A stretch of DNA of 52,531 nucleotides from Opitutaceae bacterium (GTDB taxonomy: Bacteria > Verrucomicrobiota > Verrucomicrobiia > Opitutales > Opitutaceae), in assembly GCA_003151495.1 (NCBI GenBank), contig PLXR01000155.1, positions 1-52,531 of the forward strand, in the 5' to 3' direction. The position numbers and the translations under genes were made by a program. This document shows positions 23,527-34,935 of this stretch, in pieces. Position 1 is the stretch's first letter, and each line of letters begins with the position of its first letter. The notes beneath the pieces were generated by a model. The model had not been told where the DNA came from, did not search any database, and worked only from the letters and a program-made list of their open reading frames with translations.

Positions 23527-26118
23527 ATGGTTGCCCCCAAACTCACTTCGGCTGCTGCTGCTTTTCTGGCGGTGACGGCCCTTGCATTCGGCGCCGAACC
23601 CAAGGCGCCCTACCTCGATCCCGCGCTGCCCATTGAGGGCCGTGCGCGAGACCTGGTCTCCCGCATGACGCTCGAGGAGAAGGCGTCGATGATGGAAAAC
23701 ACCATGCCCGGCGTACCGCGGCTTGGGATTCCGAAGTACGACTGGTGGAGCGAGGCTTTGCACGGGGTCGCCAACGCCGGCGTCGCGACGGTCTTCCCGC
23801 AGGCAATCGCGCTGGCCGCGACATGGGACGTGAAGCTCCATGGTGACATTGCGCACGTGATCGGCGTTGAGGCGCGCGCGAAGTTCAACGGCTATGTGGG
23901 CACACCGGACGAAGGCACCATTTTCCACGGGCTGACGTTCTGGTCGCCGAACATCAATATCTTCCGGGACCCGCGCTGGGGCCGCGGACAGGAGACCTAC
24001 GGCGAGGACCCGTTCCTGACTTCGCGCCTCGGGGTGGCGTTCGTCCGCGGCCTCCAGGGGGACAACGCCACGTACCTCCAGGCGGCGGCGTGCGGCAAGC
24101 ATTTCGCAGTGCACAGCGGCCCGGAGTCGTTGCGCCACAGCATGAACGTGGCCCCGCCGGAAGCCGACGTGTATGAGACATACCTTCCGGCGTTCGAGTC
24201 GCTGGTGCGCGAAGGACACGTCGAGGCCATCATGACGGCGTACAACTCGCTCTACGGTACACCGTGCTCCATCAACTCCCTGCTCTACTCGAGTCTCGCA
24301 AAGTGGGGGTTCAACGGCCACGTCACCTCCGATTGCGGCTCGGTGGGCGACCTTGTCCATTCCTACAAGCTCGCCAAGGACGATGCCGAGGCCGAGGCGC
24401 TGGTGCTAAAGGCCGGCCTGAACGTGACATGCGGTTCCGAGGCTCCGGGCATAGTCACCGCGGTGAAGGGAGGCCTGCTCAGCGAGGCGCGGGTCGATGA
24501 ACAGGTCACGCCGCTTATCCGGACGATGCTCCGGCTGGGATTCTTCGATTCCAAGGACAGGGTGCCCTACAGCGCGATAAAGCCGTCCGAGAACGACAGC
24601 CCCGATCATGCCGCGCTCGCACTTCGCGCCGCAGAGGAGTCGATCGTACTGCTGAAAAATGACGGCACATTGCCGCTCCACGTGGGCTCGCTGCGCCGCG
24701 TTGCGGTGATCGGCCCGAGCGCCACGTCGGTGCCGGTGCTCGTCGGCAATTACAATGGAACGCCCTCGAAGCCCGTGACGGTGCTCGCCGGACTCAAGGC
24801 CGGGCTCGAGCCCGACGTGAAGGTGGCGTACGCGCACGGCTGCGACTACGCGTCGATGTCGCCCGGCAGCCACCCCGTGGCGAGCAATTGGTACAAGGGA
24901 CACTATTTCGCGACCAGCGACATGACAGGCGAGCCCGCCGCGGTCCGCTCGGACCGGCCGATTCGGCTGAAATCCGACGACTCGAAGATGCCATGGGGCC
25001 ACTTGCCGAAGGGCATGCCCGATCATGGGGTGTCGGTGCGTTGGACGGGCGACCTGCTCACCACCCTTGGCGGCGACTACACGCTGATAGTGAAGGGGCG
25101 CGGCGGATTCCGGCTAAAGATCGGCGACGATGCGGTGATCGATTCGTGGGCGCTGAGACCGGAGGACCGCGGCGCCCTGCGCGAGGTGCGCGCAACGCGA
25201 AAGCTCGCCGACAACGCCAGCTTGCCGTTCACGCTGGAATACACGCAGGGCGATGGGCCGGCGGAGGTGGAATTCGACTGGGGTAGTCCCCCCGCAGATG
25301 CCGGGATGGCCGATGCGCTTGCCGTCGCCAAGAATGCGGATGCGATCGTGTTTGTCGGGGGCATCACCGCCCAGCTCGAGGGCGAAGAGATGCAGGTGCC
25401 ATATGAGGGCTTCTCCGGGGGCGACCGGCTGAAGATAGAACTGCCTGCGATCCAACAGGAGCTGCTCGAGAGGCTGAAATCGCTCGGAAAGCCGGTCATC
25501 TTCGTGAACATGTCCGGAAGCGCGGTTGCGATGCCCTGGGCCGACGGTCACCTCAACTCCATCGTCCAGTCCTTCTATCCCGGGGAGGCCGGCGGCGCGG
25601 CGATCGCCGAGGTCCTGCTCGGGAAATACAATCCCGCGGGGCGTCTGCCGGTTACATTCTATCGGGCGACGGATGACCTGCCGCCGTTCGCCGAGTACGA
25701 CATGGCGAACCGCACGTACCGCTACTTCAAGGGCCGGCCGCTTTATCCATTCGGCTACGGCCTCAGCTACACAAAATTCGCATACGCCAACCTCGATGCG
25801 GAGGCCGCGGGCGGCAACACCCTGCATGTCGACGTTGACGTAACGAATGCCGGGGATTGCGACGGCGACGAGGTCGTTCAGCTCTATGCGACACCGCCGT
25901 CGGACTCGCATCCGCGGGAGGGAGAAGCGCTTTGTGGATTCAGCCGCGTGCATCTGGCAAAGGGCGAGAAGAAGACCGTGACCATCACCGTCCCGACTAT
26001 TGCGCTTAGGCGCTGGAGCACGGAAATGAAGGATTACGTGGTCGCATCCGGCGAGTGGACAATTCGAGCCGGCGCGTCATCCAGCGACATCCGACAGTCC
26101 GCGACCGTGAAATTGTGA
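23527..26118 (+). CDS. GH3 beta-xylosidase/beta-glucosidase with PA14 insert, secreted
   Basis: An 863-residue secreted GH3 enzyme. I use ATG 23527 (MVAPKLTSAAAAFLAVTALAFG signal peptide); GTG 23521 would add two residues. Domain order: (alpha/beta)8 domain (about 35-330), alpha/beta sandwich interrupted by a PA14 module (about 440-600, with VSVRWTGDLLTTLGGDYTL and FRLKIGDDAVIDSW), and a C-terminal fibronectin-III-like domain (LHVDVDVTNAGDCDGDEVVQLY). The catalytic nucleophile is Asp269 in VTSDCGSVGD; KHFAVHSGPE (191-200) is the substrate-binding KHF motif. The YDWWSEALHGVANAG motif is typical of beta-xylosidase-type GH3. With the GH51 and esterase genes downstream it fits arabinoxylan breakdown. 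Wobble-base use looks less GC-biased than in genes before 23 kb. Confidence 0.92.
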   Translation: MVAPKLTSAAAAFLAVTALAFGAEPKAPYLDPALPIEGRARDLVSRMTLEEKASMMENTMPGVPRLGIPKYDWWSEALHGVANAGVATVFPQAIALAATWDVKLHGDIAHVIGVEARAKFNGYVGTPDEGTIFHGLTFWSPNINIFRDPRWGRGQETYGEDPFLTSRLGVAFVRGLQGDNATYLQAAACGKHFAVHSGPESLRHSMNVAPPEADVYETYLPAFESLVREGHVEAIMTAYNSLYGTPCSINSLLYSSLAKWGFNGHVTSDCGSVGDLVHSYKLAKDDAEAEALVLKAGLNVTCGSEAPGIVTAVKGGLLSEARVDEQVTPLIRTMLRLGFFDSKDRVPYSAIKPSENDSPDHAALALRAAEESIVLLKNDGTLPLHVGSLRRVAVIGPSATSVPVLVGNYNGTPSKPVTVLAGLKAGLEPDVKVAYAHGCDYASMSPGSHPVASNWYKGHYFATSDMTGEPAAVRSDRPIRLKSDDSKMPWGHLPKGMPDHGVSVRWTGDLLTTLGGDYTLIVKGRGGFRLKIGDDAVIDSWALRPEDRGALREVRATRKLADNASLPFTLEYTQGDGPAEVEFDWGSPPADAGMADALAVAKNADAIVFVGGITAQLEGEEMQVPYEGFSGGDRLKIELPAIQQELLERLKSLGKPVIFVNMSGSAVAMPWADGHLNSIVQSFYPGEAGGAAIAEVLLGKYNPAGRLPVTFYRATDDLPPFAEYDMANRTYRYFKGRPLYPFGYGLSYTKFAYANLDAEAAGGNTLHVDVDVTNAGDCDGDEVVQLYATPPSDSHPREGEALCGFSRVHLAKGEKKTVTITVPTIALRRWSTEMKDYVVASGEWTIRAGASSSDIRQSATVKL

Positions 26119-26319
26119 AACGGTCCTCCTACTGGCTCGCCCTCATCCCCAAATGAGACTCGGTCACTTCCTTTTCCTGACGTTTGCGGCCAAAGCGAAC
26201 GATGCCGGTCCGCCCTGGGCCTGACGACGATGGAGTCGACGTCCGGATTCATTTCGCCCCGAGTCAACCACCCAGCCTGCGCGCAGCGGAATCCACCCCA
26301 CACGAGAATCTCCCCTTTC
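26119..26319. other. Non-coding interval between GH3 and GH51 genes
   Basis: About 200 bp with no defensible gene. The long spacing suggests that the GH51 gene has its own promoter, but I cannot point to a convincing -35/-10 pair. Confidence 0.3.
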
Positions 26320-27915
26320 ATGAAACATCATCTGATCTCAATTGTAGCCGTTGCGTCGGTTGCGTTCGCAGCAAGCGCCCTCGCCCAAATGCCGGAGCCG
26401 TCAAAGTCTGAGGCGCCGGTCGTCGTCCCATCGGGTCCGGTCAGGCCGGCGACAATCCGTATCGATGTGACTAACGTGATCGACCAGGTTGATCCGCGGA
26501 TTTACGGCATGTTCATGGAGCCGATAGGCTTCCATCGCGAGAATTTCAACTTCAACACCGTATACGGGCCGATGTACGACCCAAAGTCGCCGCTTGCCGA
26601 CTCGTACGGATTCCGCAAGGACATCATCGATGCGGCGCACGAGCTTGGGATCACCCAGATGCGCTGGCCCGGCGGCAACTTCACCGCCGCGTATGACTGG
26701 CGCGATGGTATCGGCCCGAAGGACAAGCGTCCTCGGCGGCTCGACCCGGCGTGGGGTGTCGTGGAGTCCAATCAGGTCGGCACCGACGAGTGGATCCAGT
26801 TCAGCAAGGAGCTCGGGACCGAGAACATCGTGTGCATCAACGGCGGCACAGGAACGCTTGATGACGCACGCTCCTGGGTCGAGTACTGCAACGCGCCGGC
26901 GGGCAGCTACTGGGCGGACAAGCGCGTGGAGTACGGCCACGCGGAGCCGTTTGCTGTCAAGATCTGGGACCTCGGTAACGAGGTCGACGGAGCGCCGTGG
27001 ATAATGGGGCACAAGGACGCGGATGATTACATCAAGTTCGCCCTTGAAGCCGCCAAGGTCATGCGCGCGAGCTCGCCGGGCACGAAGCTGGAGTTCGTTG
27101 CGTGCGGGGCCGCCAACTACAAGGACAACCTCGACTGGGTCGAATGGGACTGGAAGGTGAGCAAGGCTCTCTATGGAGTCGCGGACTACCTCTCAGTCCA
27201 TCGCTATTGGGACGACAGCGACGATTACTATGTCTTCATGGGGCAGCGCGCGATCGACCTCGACGACAAGATCAGGACCATCGCCAGCCAGCTGAAGACT
27301 GTCGCGGATTCCCACCACGGGAAGCCGATGGGCATCGCATTCGACGAATGGGCGCCGCCCTTTCGCCACGGCGGCTATCTCCCGACGCTGGCGTTCGCGC
27401 AATTCTTCAACGCGTTCATCCGCCACTCCGACGTCGTCAAGATGGGCAACTACACATTGCTGACGTCAATCCTAAGCCGCGACCCGAAAACCGAGGCCAC
27501 CTACAAGTCGCCGACGTTTTACGCGTTCAAGATGTTCTCTACGCGGTGCCGCGGCGCTGCGCTCGATCCAATCGTCGACTGCGCCACTTTCGACGCCAGC
27601 GCGCATTACACGAGGATCCCTTTCCTTGACGTATCGTCTGTGTACGACGCGAAGGCCAAGCAGGTCGTCATAAACGTCGTCAACCGGCATAAGGACCAGC
27701 CGATCGCGACGGACGTGCAAAACGTCTCCGGAACATTTACCGGGATGGCCTCGGTAAGCCAGTTGGTCGGGAGTGTCGAAAACAAGCCATTCGCTTACGA
27801 GGATCGCGACAGCTACGTGCCAAAGACCGAGCAGGTTTCGGCGAACGGCGCGACATTTCACTATGTCTTTCCGGCACACTCATTCACGCAGATCGTGGTG
27901 GGCTTGAACGAATAA
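26320..27915 (+). CDS. GH51 alpha-L-arabinofuranosidase, secreted
   Basis: A 531-residue GH51 enzyme that releases L-arabinofuranose side chains from arabinoxylan or arabinan. I choose ATG 26320 because it begins a signal peptide (MKHHLISIVAVASVAFAASALAQ); the frame is open 90 bp upstream without similarity. Family features: DPRIYGMFMEPIG, MRWPGGNFTAAYDWRDGIGP, acid/base Glu221 in WDLGNEVDG, SVHRYWD, and nucleophile Glu343 in IAFDEWAPP. A C-terminal beta-domain ends the protein (NVVNRHKD... PAHSFTQIVVGL). It lies between GH3 and CE1-like genes in the same orientation. An intracellular form is common in GH51, so the secretion signal is notable but not rare in this group. Confidence 0.93.
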   Translation: MKHHLISIVAVASVAFAASALAQMPEPSKSEAPVVVPSGPVRPATIRIDVTNVIDQVDPRIYGMFMEPIGFHRENFNFNTVYGPMYDPKSPLADSYGFRKDIIDAAHELGITQMRWPGGNFTAAYDWRDGIGPKDKRPRRLDPAWGVVESNQVGTDEWIQFSKELGTENIVCINGGTGTLDDARSWVEYCNAPAGSYWADKRVEYGHAEPFAVKIWDLGNEVDGAPWIMGHKDADDYIKFALEAAKVMRASSPGTKLEFVACGAANYKDNLDWVEWDWKVSKALYGVADYLSVHRYWDDSDDYYVFMGQRAIDLDDKIRTIASQLKTVADSHHGKPMGIAFDEWAPPFRHGGYLPTLAFAQFFNAFIRHSDVVKMGNYTLLTSILSRDPKTEATYKSPTFYAFKMFSTRCRGAALDPIVDCATFDASAHYTRIPFLDVSSVYDAKAKQVVINVVNRHKDQPIATDVQNVSGTFTGMASVSQLVGSVENKPFAYEDRDSYVPKTEQVSANGATFHYVFPAHSFTQIVVGLNE

Positions 27916-27939
27916 CGGCACACCGTGATTGTGCGGTAG

Positions 27940-28929
<990 letters not shown>

Positions 28930-29199
28930 TCGCGCACCCTAGTTAGTCTGTACTACGCCCGTCGGCATTGCGTATCCACTTGTGGTGCGACCGATCGGCT
29001 GCCCGAAGGCGGATTCTTCCTCGCGGTCCCATTAAAACGAAATGGAACGGAGCGTAATGATTGGATCAAAGAGTTCCTAGAGCAGGGCGGGCTTTCTAGG
29101 AATTCCGACGAACTGTTCCCTCCTCCTAGAAATCGATGGCGCAAGGCCGAGCGTGTTTCGTTACGCTGGCCCCACGCGCTCCCGAAAACCATTGCCTGA
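28930..29199 (+). pseudogene. Start-less open frame after the esterase gene (possible gene remnant)
   Basis: Directly after the esterase stop, in the same frame, the sequence stays open for 89 codons to a TGA at 29197-29199 without any ATG, GTG or TTG start. The translation is protein-like in the middle (RLPEGGFFLAVPLKRNG, then NDWIKEFLEQGGLS) but I do not recognise it. It could be the decayed end of an inserted gene, or chance. The surrounding DNA is visibly more AT-rich than the esterase gene. Confidence 0.2.
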
Positions 29200-29226
29200 T
29201 TGTGCGCCTCCTTTTGACTCGCCCGG

Positions 29227-29838
29227 GTGAACCCTCTCCAAGGCGCCTTCTATGGACTGGTCGGCGCGCTTCTCGGCGGTTGCGCGCAGGCGCCGATACC
29301 GGCACCCGCGCACCTTGACCTCGACCGCGCCATGACCGCAGAGACGTTTGATCCGGTCCTTCTCTCGAGGGCTATCTTCGAGGAGTCGAACCGGGTCCGC
29401 GTGGAGCACGGGTTGCAGGCGCTCGCGCGCATGGATGCGCTCGATGCCGCAGCGGGCGAGCAGGCGACCTACCTTGCGCTCTCCCAGACTGTCGGCCACC
29501 AGAGCCCCTTCCCCAACGAGCACGACATCGGAGAGCGCATCACCCACGTCGGGCTCGCGACAGCGCATGCAACCGAGAACGCGATCATGATGCCCGCCCG
29601 GCGCCCCGACGAGGAGGCAGTGCGCGACTACACGTATGCGGAATACGCCGCGTTCCTGCTGGACGGCTGGATGAACTCCCCGACCCACCGCGCCAACATG
29701 CTCGACCTGCACGTGAACTGCCTAGGGTGCGCGGCACGGCTTTCGCACGGCATCGTAACAGGCGACTCGACCGTCTACGCGACTCAGGTCTTCTATGCCA
29801 AGACCGAGAAGGAATTGTTCTCGGTCAAGGGCCGGTGA
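29227..29838 (+). CDS. CAP/SCP domain lipoprotein
   Basis: A 203-residue protein starting with GTG 29227. The N-terminus MNPLQGAFYGLVGALLGGCAQ has a lipobox-like LGGC, so it is probably a lipoprotein. The rest is a CAP (cysteine-rich secretory, SCP/PR1) domain: IFEESNRVRVEHGLQALARMDALDAAAGEQATYLAL, TENAIMMPA, and GWMNSPTHRANMLDLHVNCLGCA, which is the conserved C-terminal signature with the His. Bacterial CAP proteins are envelope or secreted proteins of varied, mostly unknown function. It follows a 297-bp AT-richer gap and is probably a single-gene transcript. Confidence 0.88.
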   Translation: MNPLQGAFYGLVGALLGGCAQAPIPAPAHLDLDRAMTAETFDPVLLSRAIFEESNRVRVEHGLQALARMDALDAAAGEQATYLALSQTVGHQSPFPNEHDIGERITHVGLATAHATENAIMMPARRPDEEAVRDYTYAEYAAFLLDGWMNSPTHRANMLDLHVNCLGCAARLSHGIVTGDSTVYATQVFYAKTEKELFSVKGR

Positions 29839-30415
29839 CGATTCAATCGCGTCGCCGGCGCGCCAGAACCCGGCTCCGCAACACGAGCTTCAAACGCTTC
29901 TACGCGCCGCCCCTCCAAAGGGTCCCGCGCTTGCTCGTGTCCGGAAAAGGAAATTATGTCTTCGACCCCTCTGTGTGCGGGTAAAAGTAATCAAGATCGG
30001 GGCTCATAGGATGCAGCCTCGCAATTCGACGACACGGAGGAAAATTAGTTCGGGAGTGAGGGGTAAGTGACTCCGGGGTTCAATCATCAGGATGGGCGAT
30101 TCTTGTGAGAGGGAGACCCTGGAGTCATCAACGTGAACCGTTACCCTCGGATCTGCATTGCGTGCGGCCGCGCTGGAACGCTGCGAAACCTGAATGACCA
30201 CGGGGTCGATCGCGACCGCGCCAACCTGGCGAATCCCGGAAACGAGAGCGCCCAGGACGTCCCCGTCGTCTGGATGTTCTAAAGCCTGTTGATCGGGAAA
30301 CAGTGGGTACTTTTCACTTGTTTTTACGATGGCGCTGGCCGCACAACACCTTCGGCCAAGCGACGCTCCTCCTTATGCTCCCTAGTCTCCTCAGCAGGTC
30401 TTGCGCCACAGCTCC
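29839..30415. other. 577-bp gap with a coding-like minus-strand remnant
   Basis: No complete gene is visible. The composition is mixed and more AT-rich than the flanks in places (29955-30060, 30290-30330). The only coding-like content is the minus-strand open frame at 30004-30372, listed separately. No RNA gene or clear terminator was seen. Confidence 0.4.
30004..30372 (-). pseudogene. Open frame without a good start, possible truncated gene
   Basis: The minus strand is open for 122 codons between a TAA at 30375-30373 and the stop at 30004. Its only usable start is an internal GTG at 30201 (64 codons). The part upstream of that GTG is also protein-like (PDDGDVLGALVSGIRQVGAVAIDP), and the downstream part (VIQVSQRSSAAARNADPRV, later SPILMIEPRSHLPLTPELIF) reads smoothly. 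I do not recognise a family. This looks like the C-terminal remainder of a gene that lost its 5' end, in a region with other signs of decay. Confidence 0.25.
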
Positions 30416-32572
30416 CTAATTCAGCTGCGTCCCTGTCTGGGCAATCGACGTAGTCTCGTAAATTTCGATCAGGCTGACGCCGGTGGAATTGTTAATGCCG
30501 CTGATCTCCACGGTGTATGTACCGGGCTGCAGCGTGGCGACCATCGCGCTGTCGGCCGAGCCGGCGGGCAGAGCGAAAGCGCCGGCTCCACTCATGATCG
30601 CGGCCGTGGCCGGGCCGATTGTGGCTGACACGGCGGAGGAGCCGAGCGTCGTGGCGTTGCCCCAGCCGATGTCGATGGCGATAGGGACAGACGCGGAGTC
30701 ATAGAGCGTTAGCTGGGGATTGGTGAGCACGCCGGTCACGCCAATTTCAGCCAGCGCCGGACCGACACCGCGGAGAAGGACGGTTTCCGGCGCGGTGCCC
30801 GAGATGACAAATCCGGCGATGAGAACGTTGCCTCCGGTGCCGGTGAAGGCGCGGGCTGAAACGTTGACAAGGCGGGTTGTCGGCGCCCCCGTATCGGCAT
30901 CATAGATTTCAGCCATCGCGACACCGGTGGCGCCGGTGGCGCCCGCGACTGTTGCGGAATAATTGCCACTAGGAACGGTTGGAAGCCTGGCGACCATGGC
31001 GCAGTCGGGCGAATCGGCGGGCAAAACGAATGCGCCCACGCCACTCATGATTGCCGCCGTGGCCGGCCCGATTGAGGCTGACACGGTGGAAGGGCCGGGC
31101 GTCGTGGCGTTGCCCCAACCGAAATTAGTGGCGATAGAAGCAGACGTCGAGTCGTAGAGCGTCAGCTGGGGGTTGGCTAGGACGCCGGTCACGCCAAACT
31201 CAGCCAGCTTCGGCCCGACGCCGCGGAGCAGGATGGATTTCGAACCCGATCCGCGGATTGCGAATCCAACGATGAGAACATTGCCGCCGGTGCCGACGAA
31301 GGCGCGTGCCGAGAGGTTTACGAGCCGACTTGTGGGCTGCGATGCGATGACCATGCTCACATTGGAAATGCCGGTGCCGACGGCATTCAAAGCGGCAATC
31401 GTCGCGTAATAGGTACCTGCCGCCGTGGGTGTGCCGTCGATCGCGCCAGTCAGGGCATTGAGGGCCAGGCCGGGGGGAAGGCCGCCTGCGGTGTAACTGG
31501 TGGGCAAGCCCGATGCCGTGATAAGGTATGTGACAAAAATCGTACCGACGGTGCCGGGCGCGGTGGTCGGGCTCGTGATGATGGGCGCGGCGCCTACCGG
31601 AGCGATTGTAATGGTCAGGGTGACAGGACTGCTGGTGCCGGCCGCATTTGTCGCAGCAAGCGTTACGACCGTGACTCCCGCTGCGGTGGGCGTACCGCTG
31701 ATTGCTCCACTTCCGGCGTTGAAAACGAGTCCGGCCGGGAGCGAGCTGATGGTATAGCTCATGGGCATGCCCGAGGCCGTGATCATAAAGGTGAAAGGCG
31801 CGCCGACCGTGCCCGCCGCCGTCAAGGGATTGTTGGTGATGATCGGAGCGGCACTTGCTATGAGATTGTCCCAGTAAACGGAGTAGCTGCTGGTCTGGTC
31901 AAAATTGTAACCCTCGATAAACACGGTCAGGAGGTCGCTGCCGACCGCCGTGGGAATGGTAAGCACAAGAGCTCCATCAATGCGGTACTCGAAAGTCGCG
32001 CCCGTCGACGTGGCCGAGAGCGTGTGCCACGCATCGAAAACAAAGCCGGCGGGCACGCCGAGGTCGATCCAGCTGGCCGTGCCGCTGTCAAAGGCTTCGA
32101 AGCGAAAGGCGCGATCGGTCGCGGCGGGGTTGAAGGGGTCGGTACGACTTGAGTTATTGAAGCCTATCACCGCGTATTCGCCGCCGGTGGGCGTCGTGCC
32201 AGTATGGCCCCAGAGATTGCCGCACACGAGCGCGCCAGTGGTGGTGTTGAATGCGGACGTGACGAAGACCTGAGCGCTGAGCGTCCATAGTCCGGTGATG
32301 CCACCGGGGCGCTGGCAGCCTTGGAAGGCGTAGAACTCGCTGCCAAATTCGGCGGGGCGGTTGGCGGTGCTACCGGTATGGTTGATGGTGAGGCATAGAC
32401 GTCTGTCGCCGTCAAAGATCACGGACTCGAAGCCAGCGGGAGGGTAGCGGTCGGCAGTCCACGCGGGGTCGATCGTATCGAACGTATCGGTGAATTGCGC
32501 CTCTACGGCAAAAGGGAAGGCGCCGAGCGTGAGGGCGGTGAGAAGGATCTTCACGGGAGACCCCATTCCCAT
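30416..32572 (-). CDS. Large secreted Ig-like repeat protein with duplicated C-terminal domain
   Basis: A 718-residue exported protein. I use ATG 32572; ATG 32566 also fits. A signal peptide follows (GSPVKILLTALTLGAFPFAVEA). Next comes a lectin-like beta-sandwich of about 240 residues (FTDTFDTIDPAWTADRYPP... DLGVPAGFVFDAWHTLSATSTG), then two putative-Ig (He_PIG) modules each starting APIIT (PAGLVFNAGSGAISGTPTAAG and PPGLALNALTGAIDGTPTAAG). The C-terminal third is two tandem copies of a ~155-residue domain (LVNLSARAFVGTGGNVLIVGF and LVNVSARAFTGTGGNVLIAGF). No anchor, PEP-CTERM-like tail or catalytic motif is present. Function unknown; a surface or secreted sugar-binding or adhesion role is plausible. 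Base composition is less GC-rich than in the housekeeping genes nearby. Confidence 0.85.
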   Translation of the reverse strand: MGMGSPVKILLTALTLGAFPFAVEAQFTDTFDTIDPAWTADRYPPAGFESVIFDGDRRLCLTINHTGSTANRPAEFGSEFYAFQGCQRPGGITGLWTLSAQVFVTSAFNTTTGALVCGNLWGHTGTTPTGGEYAVIGFNNSSRTDPFNPAATDRAFRFEAFDSGTASWIDLGVPAGFVFDAWHTLSATSTGATFEYRIDGALVLTIPTAVGSDLLTVFIEGYNFDQTSSYSVYWDNLIASAAPIITNNPLTAAGTVGAPFTFMITASGMPMSYTISSLPAGLVFNAGSGAISGTPTAAGVTVVTLAATNAAGTSSPVTLTITIAPVGAAPIITSPTTAPGTVGTIFVTYLITASGLPTSYTAGGLPPGLALNALTGAIDGTPTAAGTYYATIAALNAVGTGISNVSMVIASQPTSRLVNLSARAFVGTGGNVLIVGFAIRGSGSKSILLRGVGPKLAEFGVTGVLANPQLTLYDSTSASIATNFGWGNATTPGPSTVSASIGPATAAIMSGVGAFVLPADSPDCAMVARLPTVPSGNYSATVAGATGATGVAMAEIYDADTGAPTTRLVNVSARAFTGTGGNVLIAGFVISGTAPETVLLRGVGPALAEIGVTGVLTNPQLTLYDSASVPIAIDIGWGNATTLGSSAVSATIGPATAAIMSGAGAFALPAGSADSAMVATLQPGTYTVEISGINNSTGVSLIEIYETTSIAQTGTQLN
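30419..31338 (-). repeat. Two tandem copies of a ~155-residue C-terminal domain
   Basis: Within the Ig-like protein, about 30885-31338 and 30419-30884 encode near-duplicates. Each has RLVN(L/V)SARAF-x-GTGGNVLI, then LLRGVGP-x-LAE-x-GVTGVL-x-NPQLTLYDS, GWGNATT, IGPATAAIMSG-x-GAF-LPA, and a final EIYD/EIYE. The high identity at both protein and DNA level suggests recent duplication or ongoing homogenisation. Confidence 0.85.
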
Positions 32573-32775
32573 CCGACGGCAACCATTGATTCGCATAAAT
32601 AGAATTTTCTGTTGCGATATTAGGCCCATGACTGTGCCGGCGATATGGGGTGTATCCCTGTAGAAAAACGCTTCCGCAGAGGGTTGGGCTCCGCGGCCGG
32701 ATTTCGAGATCCCGAATTGATGGCTCCCCCGAAGCGCGGGAGATGCTAATCTGCAACCCCTTGATTTACGGGCAC

Positions 32776-32811
32776 AAAAGAGCCCACCTAGAGCCATTGC
32801 TCTGGTGGGCT
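32776..32811 (-). terminator. Rho-independent terminator (minus strand)
   Basis: AGCCCACC-T-AGAGC-CATT-GCTCT-GGTGGGCT forms a 13-bp stem with one bulged T and a CATT loop (32781-32811). On the minus strand it is followed by TTTT (complement of 32776-32779), which gives a classical intrinsic terminator for transcripts coming from the RNase E/G gene side. The plus-strand flank (TTGTAAT) is a much weaker tail. Confidence 0.7.
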
Positions 32812-32829
32812 TGTAATGGGAATCGTACG

Positions 32830-32914
32830 GAATTCGTGTCAGCGACTCAGTGAATTCGTGTCACTGTGTCATTGATTTCGTGTAAGCGATACGGATTCAA
32901 TGTCACCGAACAGG
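32830..32914. repeat. Four degenerate ~21-bp tandem repeats (mobile-element end?)
   Basis: Units begin at 32830, 32852, 32874 and 32894. Each begins with GA(A/T)T and contains TGTcA or TGTaA (GAATTCGTGTCAGCG, GAATTCGTGTCACTG, GATTTCGTGTAAGCG, GATTCAATGTCACCG), with spacing of 22, 22 and 20 nt. Multiple short direct repeats at the ends are a known property of IS21-family elements, where the transposase binds them. No transposase gene remains, so a relic is the best reading. Confidence 0.55.
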
Positions 32915-33017
32915 GCTCTTCAACGACCATAAATGTTCGAATAAAGAAGCTGCATAAATAGCTGATGCTTCGCCTGAGTGCCGTTTTACCTCAAAGTCCC
33001 CATCAATCCTTCCTCCA

Positions 33018-33081
33018 ACTCCTGAACATTGTTACCCGCACTCCTCATCATTTTTACCCAATCCTCGTCATTGTTACCCCC
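33018..33081. repeat. Three degenerate ~21-bp tandem repeats of a second type
   Basis: Units at 33018, 33040 and 33061 share CTC-x-T-x-ATT-x-TTACCC (ACTCCTGAACATTGTTACCC, ACTCCTCATCATTTTTACCC, ATCCTCGTCATTGTTACCC), with spacing of 22 and 21 nt; a fourth weak copy may start near 32980 (GTTTTACC). The sequence differs from the repeats at 32830, so this would be the end of another element. It abuts the stop codon of the RNase E/G gene within 10 bp. Confidence 0.55.
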
Positions 33082-33090
33082 TTACACCCC

Positions 33091-34836
<1,746 letters not shown>

Positions 34837-34935
34837 TGGGGGCTCTGTCTTGGTTGGGAACGGGGCCTCCCCGGGCGCGGGTTGCGGCGCAGGAAATTCC
34901 GGCAGGGCGGTCGTTATCGCGGGTCGGACGCATGG

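Larger units (their letters stand above)
32573..33090. other. 518-bp non-coding interval with hairpin and two repeat clusters
   Basis: No gene is supported between the start of the Ig-like gene and the end of the RNase E/G gene. The segment is strikingly more AT-rich than its surroundings. It holds the Ig-like gene promoter (around 32590-32640), a strong terminator-like hairpin (32781-32811), four ~21-nt degenerate tandem units (32830-32914) and three more of a different sequence (33018-33081), each listed separately. It looks like a graveyard of mobile-element ends. Confidence 0.6.

Noticed and set aside
30061-30105. tRNA-like T-loop (GGGGTTCAATC)
   Set aside because: No matching acceptor stem, anticodon arm or CCA-side pairing around it.
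32830-33081. CRISPR array
   Set aside because: The units are degenerate and directly contiguous at ~21 nt with no distinct spacers, and no cas genes are present.
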